DNA of 64,000 nucleotides, taken from assembly GCA_947503345.1 (NCBI GenBank), contig CANNCW010000001.1, forward strand, positions 868,001-932,000, given 5' to 3'. Positions 45,082 to 54,325 of the stretch are shown piece by piece. The notes beneath the pieces are model-generated. The model saw nothing but the letters and a program-made list of their open reading frames with translations. It made no database searches and was not told the origin of the DNA. Source of the stretch: an uncultured Kangiella sp. Its GTDB lineage: Bacteria > Pseudomonadota > Gammaproteobacteria > Enterobacterales > Kangiellaceae. Made by a program: the position numbers and the translations under genes. The stretch's first letter is position 1; each line of letters starts with the position of its first letter.

Positions 45082-46113
45082 TTAATCTAAAGACTCTTTA
45101 AGTGTTGCTAATAGTTTGCTTACTGGTGTGGGAAGCCCTAATGGCTCTGGTTCGGTTAACGAATACCAGCAAGTCGAATCGGGCTCCATAATACCTAGAT
45201 TGGGCTTGGTTTGCATTATTAAAGGCTGAATATTGAGATCATAATGACTAAATTTATGCAAAATGGGAGCTAACTTTTGCTGATTAGTTGCTTGGTATTC
45301 ATCTAATGAAATTTCAGGAATAGACCATAAACCACCCCAGATCCCAGTGGGCGGACGTTTTTCTAGCAAAACTTGCTCATCGTTAATATATAAAAGCCAA
45401 TAGATGCTTTTAGTAGGACGTGCTTTTCGGGGATTTTTATGGGGTAGCTCATCAATACGTTGTTGCTCTAGTGCTTGGCATTTTTGTGCCAACGGACATT
45501 CATCACACAAAGGTTTGCTTCTTTTACAGACAACGGCGCCAAGATCCATCATGGCTTGATTGTAAGCGCCCGTTTCATGTTCAGGGGTTAGCTTCTCAGA
45601 TAATTCCCAAAGTTGATTTAAGACTTTTGCTTGTCCATACCAACCTTCGATGGCAAAACAACGCGCTAAGACTCGTTTAACGTTGCCATCGAGAATGGCG
45701 GTTGGCTTGTTAAAAGCAAAAGCTGCAATGGCACCTGCGGTAGAACGTCCCACACCTGGTAAGGACTCTAGCTCGGCCTGGCTTTGTGGGAATTCGCCCT
45801 GAAAGTTATCGCGAACCATTTGCGCGGCTTTGTGTAGATTTCTTGCGCGGCTGTAATAGCCTAGACCGCTCCAAAGGTGTAACACTTGATCAATGTCCGC
45901 ATTGGCCAAATCAAGCACGGTAGGAAATTTTTCAAGAAAGTTTTGATAGTAAGGTATTACGGTTTTGACTTGAGTTTGTTGCAACATGACTTCGGATAGC
46001 CAGATCTTATAAGCGTCATGGGTATTATGCCAAGGTAAGTCTTTGCGACCCTTAGCATGATAGTAAGCAATAACTTTTGTAGCGAATTCTTGCGCTTGCC
46101 AATGATTGCTCAT
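45082..46113 (-). CDS. mutY: adenine DNA glycosylase MutY
   Basis: 343 residues from ATG 46113 (a TTG six bases upstream is the alternative). Removes A mispaired with 8-oxoG. Seen: [24 protein letters not shown] (catalytic Glu in SEVMLQQT), helix-hairpin-helix [12 protein letters not shown], catalytic Asp in LDGNVKRV, and the [4Fe-4S] ligands C-x6-C-x2-C-x5-C ([18 protein letters not shown]). The C-terminal Nudix-like domain reads 8-oxoG. Follows the SLC13 gene by six bases. Confidence 0.96.
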   Translation of the reverse strand: MSNHWQAQEFATKVIAYYHAKGRKDLPWHNTHDAYKIWLSEVMLQQTQVKTVIPYYQNFLEKFPTVLDLANADIDQVLHLWSGLGYYSRARNLHKAAQMVRDNFQGEFPQSQAELESLPGVGRSTAGAIAAFAFNKPTAILDGNVKRVLARCFAIEGWYGQAKVLNQLWELSEKLTPEHETGAYNQAMMDLGAVVCKRSKPLCDECPLAQKCQALEQQRIDELPHKNPRKARPTKSIYWLLYINDEQVLLEKRPPTGIWGGLWSIPEISLDEYQATNQQKLAPILHKFSHYDLNIQPLIMQTKPNLGIMEPDSTCWYSLTEPEPLGLPTPVSKLLATLKESLD

Positions 46114-46119
46114 TGGCAA

Positions 46120-47949
46120 TTAGAAACCATAAAGTAACGGTAAAATAATAGACAAGCTGATCCACATGATAAGCACTAAGGGCACGCCTATTTTGACGAA
46201 ATCTGAGAATTTATAGCCACCAGCGTTCATCACTAAAAGATTGGTTTTATAGGCCATTGGCGTGGCGAAACTCATATTAGCACCAAATAATACCGCGATG
46301 ATAAATGGCTCAGGTGGTAGGTTTAATTGGGTGGCGACACTATAGGCAATTGGCGTTCCGATAACCGCTGCTGCGTTATTGGAAACCACATTGGTCAATA
46401 AGGCTAATAACAACATCAAGCCACTAAGGATGACGGTTGGTGGGGTGCCATCGGTAGCCCAAACAAAGATCTCAGCGATATATTGGGCGCCGTCGGTTTC
46501 GGTCATGGCAATACCAAGTGCTAAACTCGAGGCGACGATTAAGACCACTTGAGCAGAAAGCGCATTTAACGCATCACGCCAGCTAATACAGTGAGTTAAT
46601 ATCATCAGTAATGCACCTGCTAGCGCACTAATTGCAATAGGTAATAAACCAATCGCTGCAAAGAAAATAACGCCTAACATGATCCATAATGCACGTGGCG
46701 CTCTATGTGAGCGCGGTAAATCGGTTGTGGCATCAAGAATTAAGATTTCACCGCGCTTTTTAAATTCAGCAATTTCTTTTTGTCCACCTTGAACTAACAG
46801 TACGTCACCAACGTGCAAGGTTACTTTGCCTAACCCCTTATTATGCATATCGATAATTTTATCGGCTCTATGCAAAGCAATGGCTACTAAGCCGTATTCA
46901 TTAATGAAGCTGACATCTTTTAGAGTTTTACCTGCCAATGGCGAGCCAGGAGTAACTACTAATTCTGATAATTGTTGGTTTTCAGCAGTTAAAGGATGGT
47001 CTTCGTCGACCATGTGGCCCGATTTAAACAGTTTAGCACCCAGTACTTGTTCGTACTCTTTAAGCTTATCGGGGTTATCAATTACTCTAAGTTTGTCACC
47101 TGCACGAATAGTGGCGTCTGGCATAGGGATAATAGTTGCATCTGAACCGCGTTGAATACGCGCGACCTTCATTTGGCCTTCTGTCTTGCCAATGGCCTCA
47201 GCCAAGGTTTTACCATCTGCCCAGCTATCTTCTGGGATATGTAGTTGAGCAGTAAAAACACGAGGTGAAGTGTTTTTCATTACTGCTTGGCGCTCCGGAA
47301 TGATACGCGGAGCTATTAACCATAGGTATAAAATGGCAATCGAACCAGCTAGAGCTGCTGGTAAGAAAAAGTCGAACATTCCGAACTTTTCTAATCCTAA
47401 ATCAGCTGCAACAGAAACTACTAAAAGGTTAGTAGAAGTACCAATCGTCGTGGCCATACCGCCAACTAAAGTGGCGAAGCCCATGGGCATTAATAAGCTT
47501 GATGGACTGGTATTGGCCCTAACAGCTACGCTAATTAAAATCGGCAAAAGGAGTACAACGATCGGCGTATTGTTGACAAATGCGCTTAAAATGCCCGCAA
47601 TTAGCAGGGTTAATAAAAGTGAGAATAGAGGAGATGTTTTCCAGACCCGCCCTAAAAAACGCCCAATTGGTTCTAGAGCACCAGTACGGACTAAGCCTTG
47701 GCCAGCGACCATTAATGCACAAACCGCAATTAATGCTTCATGTCCAAATCCGGTAAAGAAATCCATCGGCTCTAATAAGCCATTGTGATTGTAAAATGGC
47801 GCTAAAGTGAAGCCAATTGTCAATAATAACAAGACGATTACGCAGGAAGTTTCTAACGGTATATCGTCACGACGGAATAGAAATAGCGCTACGCCTGTTA
47901 AAATCAGTACGAAAAGCGCATGATAATTGGGTAATTCTGGAAAAGGCAT
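46120..47949 (-). CDS. SLC13/DASS family anion permease with TrkA-C domains
   Basis: 609 residues. Two membrane halves (about residues 1-210 and 420-609) flank two central TrkA-C (RCK_C) ligand-binding domains (about 210-405; PDATIRAGDKLRVIDNPDKL, VTLHVGDVLLVQGG). The halves carry the SLC13-type motifs NNTPIVVLLLPI and NNAAAVIGTPIAY. Transports sulfate, di- or tricarboxylate or phosphate with Na+; the substrate is not predictable. Located before mutY and probably co-transcribed with it. Confidence 0.92.
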   Translation of the reverse strand: MPFPELPNYHALFVLILTGVALFLFRRDDIPLETSCVIVLLLLTIGFTLAPFYNHNGLLEPMDFFTGFGHEALIAVCALMVAGQGLVRTGALEPIGRFLGRVWKTSPLFSLLLTLLIAGILSAFVNNTPIVVLLLPILISVAVRANTSPSSLLMPMGFATLVGGMATTIGTSTNLLVVSVAADLGLEKFGMFDFFLPAALAGSIAILYLWLIAPRIIPERQAVMKNTSPRVFTAQLHIPEDSWADGKTLAEAIGKTEGQMKVARIQRGSDATIIPMPDATIRAGDKLRVIDNPDKLKEYEQVLGAKLFKSGHMVDEDHPLTAENQQLSELVVTPGSPLAGKTLKDVSFINEYGLVAIALHRADKIIDMHNKGLGKVTLHVGDVLLVQGGQKEIAEFKKRGEILILDATTDLPRSHRAPRALWIMLGVIFFAAIGLLPIAISALAGALLMILTHCISWRDALNALSAQVVLIVASSLALGIAMTETDGAQYIAEIFVWATDGTPPTVILSGLMLLLALLTNVVSNNAAAVIGTPIAYSVATQLNLPPEPFIIAVLFGANMSFATPMAYKTNLLVMNAGGYKFSDFVKIGVPLVLIMWISLSIILPLLYGF

Positions 47950-48149
47950 CCTTTAAATTACCCCCATTGTCCTAATCATTGGTTATTTTTGGTCTTTTTA
48001 CACAGTCGAACTTCAAATGCTACTGACTTTGCGAAAGCTAAGCAACGACTTTTATGTAAATTCAATAACTTAAGATACTAGAAATTTGAAATTTTACAGA
48101 ATGGGTATGATAAAATTGCGCCAATTTAAAGAAAGTTGAGCAATTTATT

Positions 48150-48875
48150 GTGAGCGAGAAGTCAAACGTAGAAGCCGATGTTGAGTTTAATGAAGCTGGA
48201 AAGCGGGTGCGTAAGGTTAAAAGTTTTGTTTTAAGAGAAGGGCGTTTAACCAAAGGTCAAGAAAGAGCTATGGAAGAGCTTTTCCCGACAATGGGCTTAG
48301 AGTTTCAACGTGAAGCTTACAACCTAAACAAAGTCTTTGATAGAGAGGCGCCAAAAGTTCTCGAAATTGGTTTTGGTATGGGAAAATCATTAGCTGAGCA
48401 AGCCAGTTGTGAGCGCAATATAGATTTCATTGGCATCGAAGTTCACAAGCCTGGTGTGGGTGCTTGTTTGTTATTGGCTGAAGAATTTGAGCTGACTAAT
48501 GTCCGCGTGATTCACCATGATGCAGTGGAAATCATTGATTACGCTATTGCAGATCATTCGCTTGATAAAATCCAAATTTTCTTCCCAGATCCATGGCACA
48601 AAAAGAAACACCACAAAAGAAGAATAGTGCAAACTGAGTTTTGCCAAAAGCTACATAAGAAATTAAAAAAAGGTGGTGTACTGCATCTAGCCACCGACTG
48701 GGAAAACTACGCAGAGCATATGTTAGAAGTACTAAGCCCAATGAAAGAGTATGAAAATCTATCGACAAGCGGTGATTATGTTCCAAGACCTGACTCAAGA
48801 CCTTTGACTAAATTTGAGCAGAGAGGGCAGAGGTTGGGGCATGGGGTTTGGGATTTGCAATTTAGAAGTATTTAA
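48150..48875 (+). CDS. trmB: tRNA (guanine-N7)-methyltransferase
   Basis: 241 residues from GTG 48150 ([11 protein letters not shown]). Methylates G46 of tRNAs. Class I fold with [45 protein letters not shown] (the TrmB signature) and [15 protein letters not shown]. Its stop codon is inside the left arm of repeat copy C. The E. coli trmB is also next to mutY-yggX. Confidence 0.96.
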   Translation: MSEKSNVEADVEFNEAGKRVRKVKSFVLREGRLTKGQERAMEELFPTMGLEFQREAYNLNKVFDREAPKVLEIGFGMGKSLAEQASCERNIDFIGIEVHKPGVGACLLLAEEFELTNVRVIHHDAVEIIDYAIADHSLDKIQIFFPDPWHKKKHHKRRIVQTEFCQKLHKKLKKGGVLHLATDWENYAEHMLEVLSPMKEYENLSTSGDYVPRPDSRPLTKFEQRGQRLGHGVWDLQFRSI

Positions 48876-48996
48876 AACTGCCTATTTTGCCCATTTCGTC
48901 GTTATTTAAAAATTATGACTCAGTCATTAACTAATTGTTAACTCCGTTCGCCATAATTTTTAAATGCCTAGAACTGAACAAAATAATCAATTTTAA
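48872..48996. repeat. double-armed hairpin repeat, copy C (after trmB)
   Basis: 125 bases, starting at the trmB stop. Outer arms TTAAAACTG (48872-48880) and CAATTTTAA (48988-48996) pair with one wobble. Inner arms ATTTAAAAATTATG (48904-48917) and CATAATTTTTAAAT (48952-48965) are 14-base exact complements. The core has CTCAGTC...GTTAACTCCGTTCGC, close to copy B. Family words CATTTCGTCG and GCCTAGAACTG lie between arms. Confidence 0.83.
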
Positions 48997-49034
48997 GGTA
49001 AGCAGAAGTAGGGAATCCTAAGCTCAATATAGAA

Positions 49035-49054
49035 ACCCCAGCGCAGGCTGGGGT
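49035..49054. repeat. short palindrome ACCCCAGC / GCTGGGGT
   Basis: Eight-base perfect arms around GCAG in the spacer between trmB and the MreB-like gene. Same general type as the GTCATCCCAG palindrome at 34520. Confidence 0.7.
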
Positions 49055-49156
49055 CCACTTTGAGTCTTGTATTGCCGTTTGGGTAGATTCCAAATCCAGT
49101 TTGGTATTTCAGAGTGCTAGGTATTAGTACGAAAGGTTGTGGTTTAAATAAAAAAT

Positions 49157-49674
49157 CTACTCATACTTAGGTATTTTAGATAAGAAATCTTCTTGCAATT
49201 GCTTAAAGTTAATATTTTCCTTATTCAACTCATCTCCTAAATAGACAAATGCTTCTCTAGCGCCAGCACCTAAGGCAAGCTCTAGTAAAGCTCTATATTC
49301 TACTTGTGAAAAATTATTGGGGGTTCGTTCCATTGGATGCATTATGATACTTGGAGAGGGGGTGAGAAAATTAGATACATTAGTTTTGGTGAGCAAATGG
49401 ATTAGTAATTCTTCTGCTGCATCAAAGTCATGAATAAAGTAATTTTCGTTATCGAATGGATAGATAAGATCAGACTTCAAAGAATTGGAATTTAGGATTG
49501 CATCTTGCCCAATGAACTCTAACTTTTTTATATTATTATCAGTTTTTCGAACAGAAATAACCGCGGGCTCAATAATTGTTAAATCTGTATTTAAATTATG
49601 GAGCTTAACTTGTTTCTTCCAAATCTGAATATAAACAATTTTTCTTTTAAAATATTGGTTAATAGATTAAACAT
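49157..49674 (-). pseudogene. small MreB-like (actin-fold) protein, apparent single-base frameshift
   Basis: The ATG at 49674 overlaps the hemW stop (TGATG) and gives MFNLLTNILKEK before running out of frame. The next frame, open from 49666, reads IVYIQIWKKQVKLHNLNTDL and on through IIMHPMERTPN and SQVEYRALLELALGAGAREA to the stop at 49157. The last segment matches MreB (ERRAIRESALGAGAREV). Joining the frames at the run of five A (49639-49643; one extra A restores it) gives an intact protein of about 170 residues, matching the small MreB-like family known beside hemW. It may be a true mutation, a sequence error or slippage. The in-frame TTG at 49480 would give only 107 residues. Confidence 0.75.
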
Positions 49675-50867
49675 CATAACTCCTTGATATTAATTATATT
49701 ACCTTGTGGCTCTTCCAAAATAAACCGCTCCAACAATTCATTTAAAAACAAGCTACCTTTTTTTGAAGGTGTTATCCAGTTTGGATTGTTTTCTAATAAC
49801 CCATCAGATTGGGCATTTAAGATAATACTTTGAATATTATGTAGAAGTTGTCCCGTGCGTTGTGGGTAGATGTTAGTTGGTACACCTTCTTTTAGTCTTA
49901 GCGCGTTTAGCATAAACTCAAAAGGCAATTCGTGATTGGGAATGTGCTTTGTGTCAGTAACTTGTGACCAATCTTGATTGAGATAATCTTTTGGATGGCG
50001 CTTATTAATAGTTCTTTGGACTTCATTTAGATCAAGGCGAGTGATTTTTCCGTGTGCCCCTGCGCCAATGCCTAAGTAGTCACCAAACTGCCAGTAGTTT
50101 AGATTATGTTTAGATTGAAAGTTTATGCCTTTGCTATAAGCAGAAATTTCGTATTGGTTATAGCCATTATCCGCAAGTAATTTTTGCCCTGCTTCTTGGA
50201 TATCCCATAAGATTTCGTCTTGTGGGAGTGTTGGGGGCTTATGGTAAAAATGTGTGTTGGGTTCCAAAGTTAATTGATACCAAGAAATATGCTGCGGGTT
50301 TAAATTAATGGCAGTTTGCAAATCAAGTAAAGCTTGCTCAGTATTCTGATTAGGTAAGCCATGCATTAGGTCTAAATTAAAAGAGTCAAAGCCAGCGTCA
50401 TGGGCAAACTCTGCGGCAGCGATGGCTTGTTCCGGGTTATGAACTCTGCCTAAGATTTCTAAGTGAGCTGAATTAAAACTTTGCACCCCTATGGACAAAC
50501 GATTGACGCCAGCTTGTCTGAAGCCAAGGAATTTTTCTGCTTCGAAAGTTCCAGGATTGGCTTCCATGGTGATTTCAATATCGCCTTCGAATTGAATTAA
50601 AGAGCGTACGCCACTAATTAAAGTGTCGATAGATTCTGCAGAAAATAAACTAGGAGTTCCGCCACCAATAAAAATACTATGCAGGCGTCTTCCCCAAACA
50701 TAGGGAATCTGTTGCGCCAAATCTTCTAGTAAGCGTTGGACGTATCGTTGCTCAGGAACTTCATCAATAGAATTTTTTATGCCATGTGAATTAAAATCAC
50801 AATAAGGACATTTCTTGATGCACCAAGGGATATGGATATAAAGTGATAAAGGTGGATTGGTTAGCAT
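49674..50867 (-). CDS. hemW: haem chaperone / HemW-like radical SAM protein
   Basis: 397 residues. Radical SAM site CIKKCPYCDFNSHG (C-x3-C-x2-C) near the N terminus, GGGTPSLF, and FSIGVQSF-type NRLSIGVQSFNSAHL, with the HemW-type C-terminal winged domain. HemW transfers haem to target enzymes rather than acting as a coproporphyrinogen oxidase; the extra Cys of that class (CxxxCxxCxF) is present. 17 bases after rdgB. Confidence 0.94.
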   Translation of the reverse strand: MLTNPPLSLYIHIPWCIKKCPYCDFNSHGIKNSIDEVPEQRYVQRLLEDLAQQIPYVWGRRLHSIFIGGGTPSLFSAESIDTLISGVRSLIQFEGDIEITMEANPGTFEAEKFLGFRQAGVNRLSIGVQSFNSAHLEILGRVHNPEQAIAAAEFAHDAGFDSFNLDLMHGLPNQNTEQALLDLQTAINLNPQHISWYQLTLEPNTHFYHKPPTLPQDEILWDIQEAGQKLLADNGYNQYEISAYSKGINFQSKHNLNYWQFGDYLGIGAGAHGKITRLDLNEVQRTINKRHPKDYLNQDWSQVTDTKHIPNHELPFEFMLNALRLKEGVPTNIYPQRTGQLLHNIQSIILNAQSDGLLENNPNWITPSKKGSLFLNELLERFILEEPQGNIINIKEL

Positions 50868-50884
50868 GGCGAGTTTTTAGATGA

Positions 50885-51508
50885 TTATAAATAACTAGGA
50901 AGTTTGGCCATTAATTCACGCAAGGCTTTTCCTCGATGACTTATTTCAGCTTTTTGTTCTGGCGATAATTCAGCAGAAGCGCATTGATGTTCAGGTGACC
51001 AAAAAAGCGGATCATAACCAAAACCATTAGTGCCAACTTCAGATTCTAAAATTCGGCCTTCCCAAGCGCCATGACAAATTAAAGGCGTTGGGTCGTCTGC
51101 ATGGCGCATGAAAACTAAGATGCATTGATAGCGGCCAGTTCGCTTCTCAGTTCCGACACCATCTAATTTTTGGACCAACAAATCGTTATTGGCTTGATCC
51201 CAATCGTTATTGCATTGTTCAGCAGTGATACCATTCATCTTGGCAAAGCGTGCAGAATAAATTCCCGGCTGACCTTTTAAATAATCAATTTCAATTCCTG
51301 AGTCATCGGCAATTGCTGGCAAGCCTGTAACTTTCGCTGCATGACGGGCTTTGATTATGGCATTTTCCACAAAAGTAGTACCAGTTTCAGGAGCATCTAC
51401 AACGCCGAGTTCTATTTGTGGAATAATTTGATAATTAAAAGATGCAAATAATTCAGTTAATTCTTTAACCTTTTTTTTATTTCCTGAAGCGAGAACTATT
51501 TTTTTCAT
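50885..51508 (-). CDS. rdgB: dITP/XTP pyrophosphatase (Ham1 family)
   Basis: 207 residues. Cleanses the nucleotide pool of deaminated purine triphosphates. Ham1 signatures ASGNKKKVKELTELF at the start, IADDSGIEIDYLKGQPGIYSARFA, GFGYDPLFW and SHRGKALREL. Precedes hemW on the same strand (yggV-yggW in E. coli). Confidence 0.97.
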   Translation of the reverse strand: MKKIVLASGNKKKVKELTELFASFNYQIIPQIELGVVDAPETGTTFVENAIIKARHAAKVTGLPAIADDSGIEIDYLKGQPGIYSARFAKMNGITAEQCNNDWDQANNDLLVQKLDGVGTEKRTGRYQCILVFMRHADDPTPLICHGAWEGRILESEVGTNGFGYDPLFWSPEHQCASAELSPEQKAEISHRGKALRELMAKLPSYL

Positions 51509-51563
51509 GGCACTACTTTTGAATAATTTTGGACATTATAGCCTACAGATCAATCTCTGACAT

Positions 51564-51586
51564 AAAAAAAGCGGCTAAAAGCCGCT
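51564..51586 (-). terminator. terminator of the spondin-gene unit
   Basis: AGCGGCT-TTT-AGCCGCT followed by TTTTTT on the minus strand. Seven-base perfect arms, between the end of the spondin lipoprotein and rdgB. Confidence 0.9.
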
Positions 51587-51624
51587 AAACAGGAGTTAAT
51601 CACATGACGTGATTGCGAGGGAAT

Positions 51625-52368
51625 TTATTCGGTACGAGTCACACGGATCAGGATAACGGTGTTATCGATACGATGAGCCTCTGTTAGGATAGAAGTTGTT
51701 AAACCATCATCTACAGATACAACTCCAGGATGCATAGTAACTTGGTCAGCTAGATCGTCACGTGCTGCGTTAAATCCTTCACCACCATCAGCAGGCCCTG
51801 GAATAGTTCCAACGGCTTCTGTGTTACGTTCTGTTCCAGCATCGTATGCAACACCACGAAGAGAGATGGACTCTCCGCTAGCAAGCTCGCTGACATTAAT
51901 GTTTACACGACCAGTGATGGCATCATTTGTATTCACTAGCATGCTGATAACAGAAAGTAAGTTAGCTTCCGAAGCTGGCATTTCGATTTCAATAGTATCG
52001 CTCCCACCCGGACCAACAGGTGCAGAACCAGAAGACTGAATATTAGAACCCGAATGATCAGAAGCTTCTTGAATAAAACTACTGTTGTCACCACCTTCGG
52101 CTAATAGTTCTAAACCCGCAGTTACAGATTCACCAATGGTAAAAGCACTGTAACTATCATCATGACTAATAACTGCAATGGGAGAATACGGTTGGTCATT
52201 AGTAATATTGGTAACGTTAACTTCAAACTTTGCCATTGCCACTGGAGGTGGTGGCGTTGGCGGTTCTACTTCTAAATCGTTATCACTTCCACATGCCACC
52301 AAAAATAGGGAGCTTAAAGCAATTAATGATAAAGTTTTTTGCTTAGATTGATTAAAGATAGAAATCAT
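51625..52368 (-). CDS. spondin-domain lipoprotein
   Basis: 247 residues. Lipobox LFLVACGS (Cys26), a Pro-rich linker (EPPTPPPPVA) and one Spondin_N-like domain (about 47-245): FEVNVTNITNDQPYSPIAVISHDD, LELLAEGG, GVAYDAGTERNTEA and a C-terminal VILIRVTR strand. Likely outer-membrane-anchored, exposed adhesin-like or matrix protein. Strong AAGGAG ribosome site, ten bases after the secreted spondin paralogue. Confidence 0.9.
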   Translation of the reverse strand: MISIFNQSKQKTLSLIALSSLFLVACGSDNDLEVEPPTPPPPVAMAKFEVNVTNITNDQPYSPIAVISHDDSYSAFTIGESVTAGLELLAEGGDNSSFIQEASDHSGSNIQSSGSAPVGPGGSDTIEIEMPASEANLLSVISMLVNTNDAITGRVNINVSELASGESISLRGVAYDAGTERNTEAVGTIPGPADGGEGFNAARDDLADQVTMHPGVVSVDDGLTTSILTEAHRIDNTVILIRVTRTE

Positions 52369-52378
52369 ATTTCACTCC

Positions 52379-53092
52379 TTATTCAGATACTGTGATAGTT
52401 GCTCTAACTACAGGATTCAACCAGCGGTGGATAGTATTATCTAAATCACTTTTCCCACCAGTAGCATCGTCATCACCAAGAGCGCCACGATGAATATGCA
52501 CATAGGTATTAATTTCAGTAGTGGTCACGCCTGTGCCATTTGTCCCTGCGTTACCACCAGGAGCAACTGGAATTCCTGGTGTGTTAGGAGCGCCACCACC
52601 ATTGACGATTTCGTCATTAGCTTCAGTACCTGCATCATACGCATTGATGTTAACAACATAAGTTCCTGGTTCGCTAGGAATTTTCCATGAGTCTAAACCT
52701 GCGAATCCATCGTTGGTTGGTAATAACATGGCAACAATAGAAAGGTAATTATTATTGGTACCATCAGTGTTTATGACGCTGGTTGTTGTTGAAGCTCCAG
52801 GTGCTAATAATCCACCGGCGGGATTTTCTACCACTAAGCCCGAAGCAGCTTGAATATCGGAAGACAGTCCTGAAATATTGCCCCCTTCAGCCATTGCTTG
52901 TAGGTTGGCGCTAGCATTGGTGCCTGTTTGAAATAGGCGAGTGGTATCATCGTGGGCTGCAACTAAGAATGGAGTGAAGTGAATGCCGTGAGTTAAATTC
53001 TGGATCTTTACGGTAACTTCTACTGCATGAGCAGTTGTAGTGAAAAAGGGTAAGGCAAATAAAGCGCTTAAAGCAAAAGATTTTAGTTTCAT
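52379..53092 (-). CDS. secreted spondin-domain protein
   Basis: 237 residues from ATG 53092 (an ATG 11 codons upstream is less likely; AGGAAACGA precedes the chosen one). Signal peptide about 1-23 (ends TTTAHA), then one Spondin_N-like domain: VTVKIQNLTHGIHFTPFLVAAHDD, LQAMAEGGN, INAYDAGTEANDE and RATITVSE. The same scaffold as the lipoprotein next door but without the lipid anchor. Function unknown; by family an extracellular beta-sandwich protein. Pair likely from duplication. Confidence 0.9.
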   Translation of the reverse strand: MKLKSFALSALFALPFFTTTAHAVEVTVKIQNLTHGIHFTPFLVAAHDDTTRLFQTGTNASANLQAMAEGGNISGLSSDIQAASGLVVENPAGGLLAPGASTTTSVINTDGTNNNYLSIVAMLLPTNDGFAGLDSWKIPSEPGTYVVNINAYDAGTEANDEIVNGGGAPNTPGIPVAPGGNAGTNGTGVTTTEINTYVHIHRGALGDDDATGGKSDLDNTIHRWLNPVVRATITVSE

Positions 53093-53268
53093 TTCGTTTC
53101 CTATTTTTGTGAGGTTGTTACCCATAGGAAGCGAGCATAAAGTAATTGTTACGTTGAAATTTTTCTATGATAGAAATAGAAAAACTTCATGAAAAATTTA
53201 TGTAACAATAGTAAGGAAGACGCATCTAATGCGCCGTTGTTTGTATCTGTTTGTGAAAGTGTGACGAG

Positions 53269-53697
53269 TTAGTCTTTATAGAACTTTTTATTAACTCTTA
53301 GCTCTATCGGTGCTTCTAAATCCGGTAAGCGAATGCTGAAATTTATTTTGCTATATTCGTTTGGTCGAAACTGAAAATCAGCTAAATAATAAATGGCTTC
53401 GCCTTCTTTTATTTCTCTGAAAGCAAGATCTTCCATTTGAGAAATTTGATTCTCTGCTCTACCTTGAACATTGGCGCTAACCGCATCGGGTAAATGCTTA
53501 TTATTAACTTTATGGATTGAAACGTTTAATACTGCGGTTGTACCTGTGCGAGGAATTCCATAGGTCTTTGCTGTTTCAGGCTGTAGAAATGAACTATTGA
53601 AAACATTGTAATAAACAATGTAATCACCAACTCTTTTTTCTTCGGCCTTGGCGGAAAGTACTAATAGCGATATTAATGTTATTAATAAATGCCTCAT
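53269..53697 (-). CDS. DUF4426 periplasmic protein
   Basis: 142 residues with a signal peptide (about 1-18, ending AKA). Matches the DUF4426 family commonly found behind proC-yggT: VGDYIVYYNVFNSSFLQPETAKTYG, an AVLNVSIHK strand and PIELRVNKKFYKD. Role unknown. 32 bases after yggT. Confidence 0.88.
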   Translation of the reverse strand: MRHLLITLISLLVLSAKAEEKRVGDYIVYYNVFNSSFLQPETAKTYGIPRTGTTAVLNVSIHKVNNKHLPDAVSANVQGRAENQISQMEDLAFREIKEGEAIYYLADFQFRPNEYSKINFSIRLPDLEAPIELRVNKKFYKD

Positions 53698-53729
53698 GAA
53701 AACTCCTTATCTCTTTGATTAAGAAACGC

Positions 53730-54299
53730 TCACTGTACAAGCTGTAGCCCAAATTTCACTAAATAATTTTGAAGGTAAATTAATCCCAATAATAAAATCA
53801 TTGGGGTTATATCTATAGCACCTCCAATTGTTGGAATTATTTTTTGTAAGGGCGTTAGGAGCGGTCTAGTAACTTGATGAAAAAACATTAGAGCGGGATT
53901 ATATTGCCCACCGGCAATAAAACTTGTAACCATTAAACCGATAAACAAAATGGTTAAAAGCGTTACTAGATTCATTAACAAACCTGCAAATGATGGAAAG
54001 CCAATTAAAACCCCGACTAACAAAACTTTACCCGTAATAGCAGACTTTATTATAGTGCTGATAATAAAGAGTTTAAGTGCAAGTATTATCAGTATTACAA
54101 CTAAAGATGCTGAGTTGAACTTACCAAAGTCTGGGATGATAGAACGCAAAGGGTTGATAATAGGATGAGTAAATTTGTGCACAATTTGCGAAATAGGATT
54201 GTTAAAATCAGCTTGCGCTAGTTGCAGTAAAATCCGCACCATAAAAATCATGCAAATCAAATTTGTTAAGTGCTCGATAAGTGTTACCACTAAATTCAT
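53730..54299 (-). CDS. yggT: YggT family membrane protein
   Basis: 189 residues, two YggT repeats, each with PLLTPLQKIIPTIGG / PIINPLRSIIPDFG, about four membrane segments. Implicated in cation tolerance and division in related families, not firmly. Follows proC by 26 bases in the usual yggS-proC-yggT order. Confidence 0.94.
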   Translation of the reverse strand: MNLVVTLIEHLTNLICMIFMVRILLQLAQADFNNPISQIVHKFTHPIINPLRSIIPDFGKFNSASLVVILIILALKLFIISTIIKSAITGKVLLVGVLIGFPSFAGLLMNLVTLLTILFIGLMVTSFIAGGQYNPALMFFHQVTRPLLTPLQKIIPTIGGAIDITPMILLLGLIYLQNYLVKFGLQLVQ

Positions 54300-54325
54300 A
54301 ATTATCTCGATTTAAAGAAGTTGTA

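Noticed and set aside
47270-47788. 172-codon open frame on the plus strand
   Set aside because: Antisense to the SLC13 permease gene, with composition mirroring the real gene.
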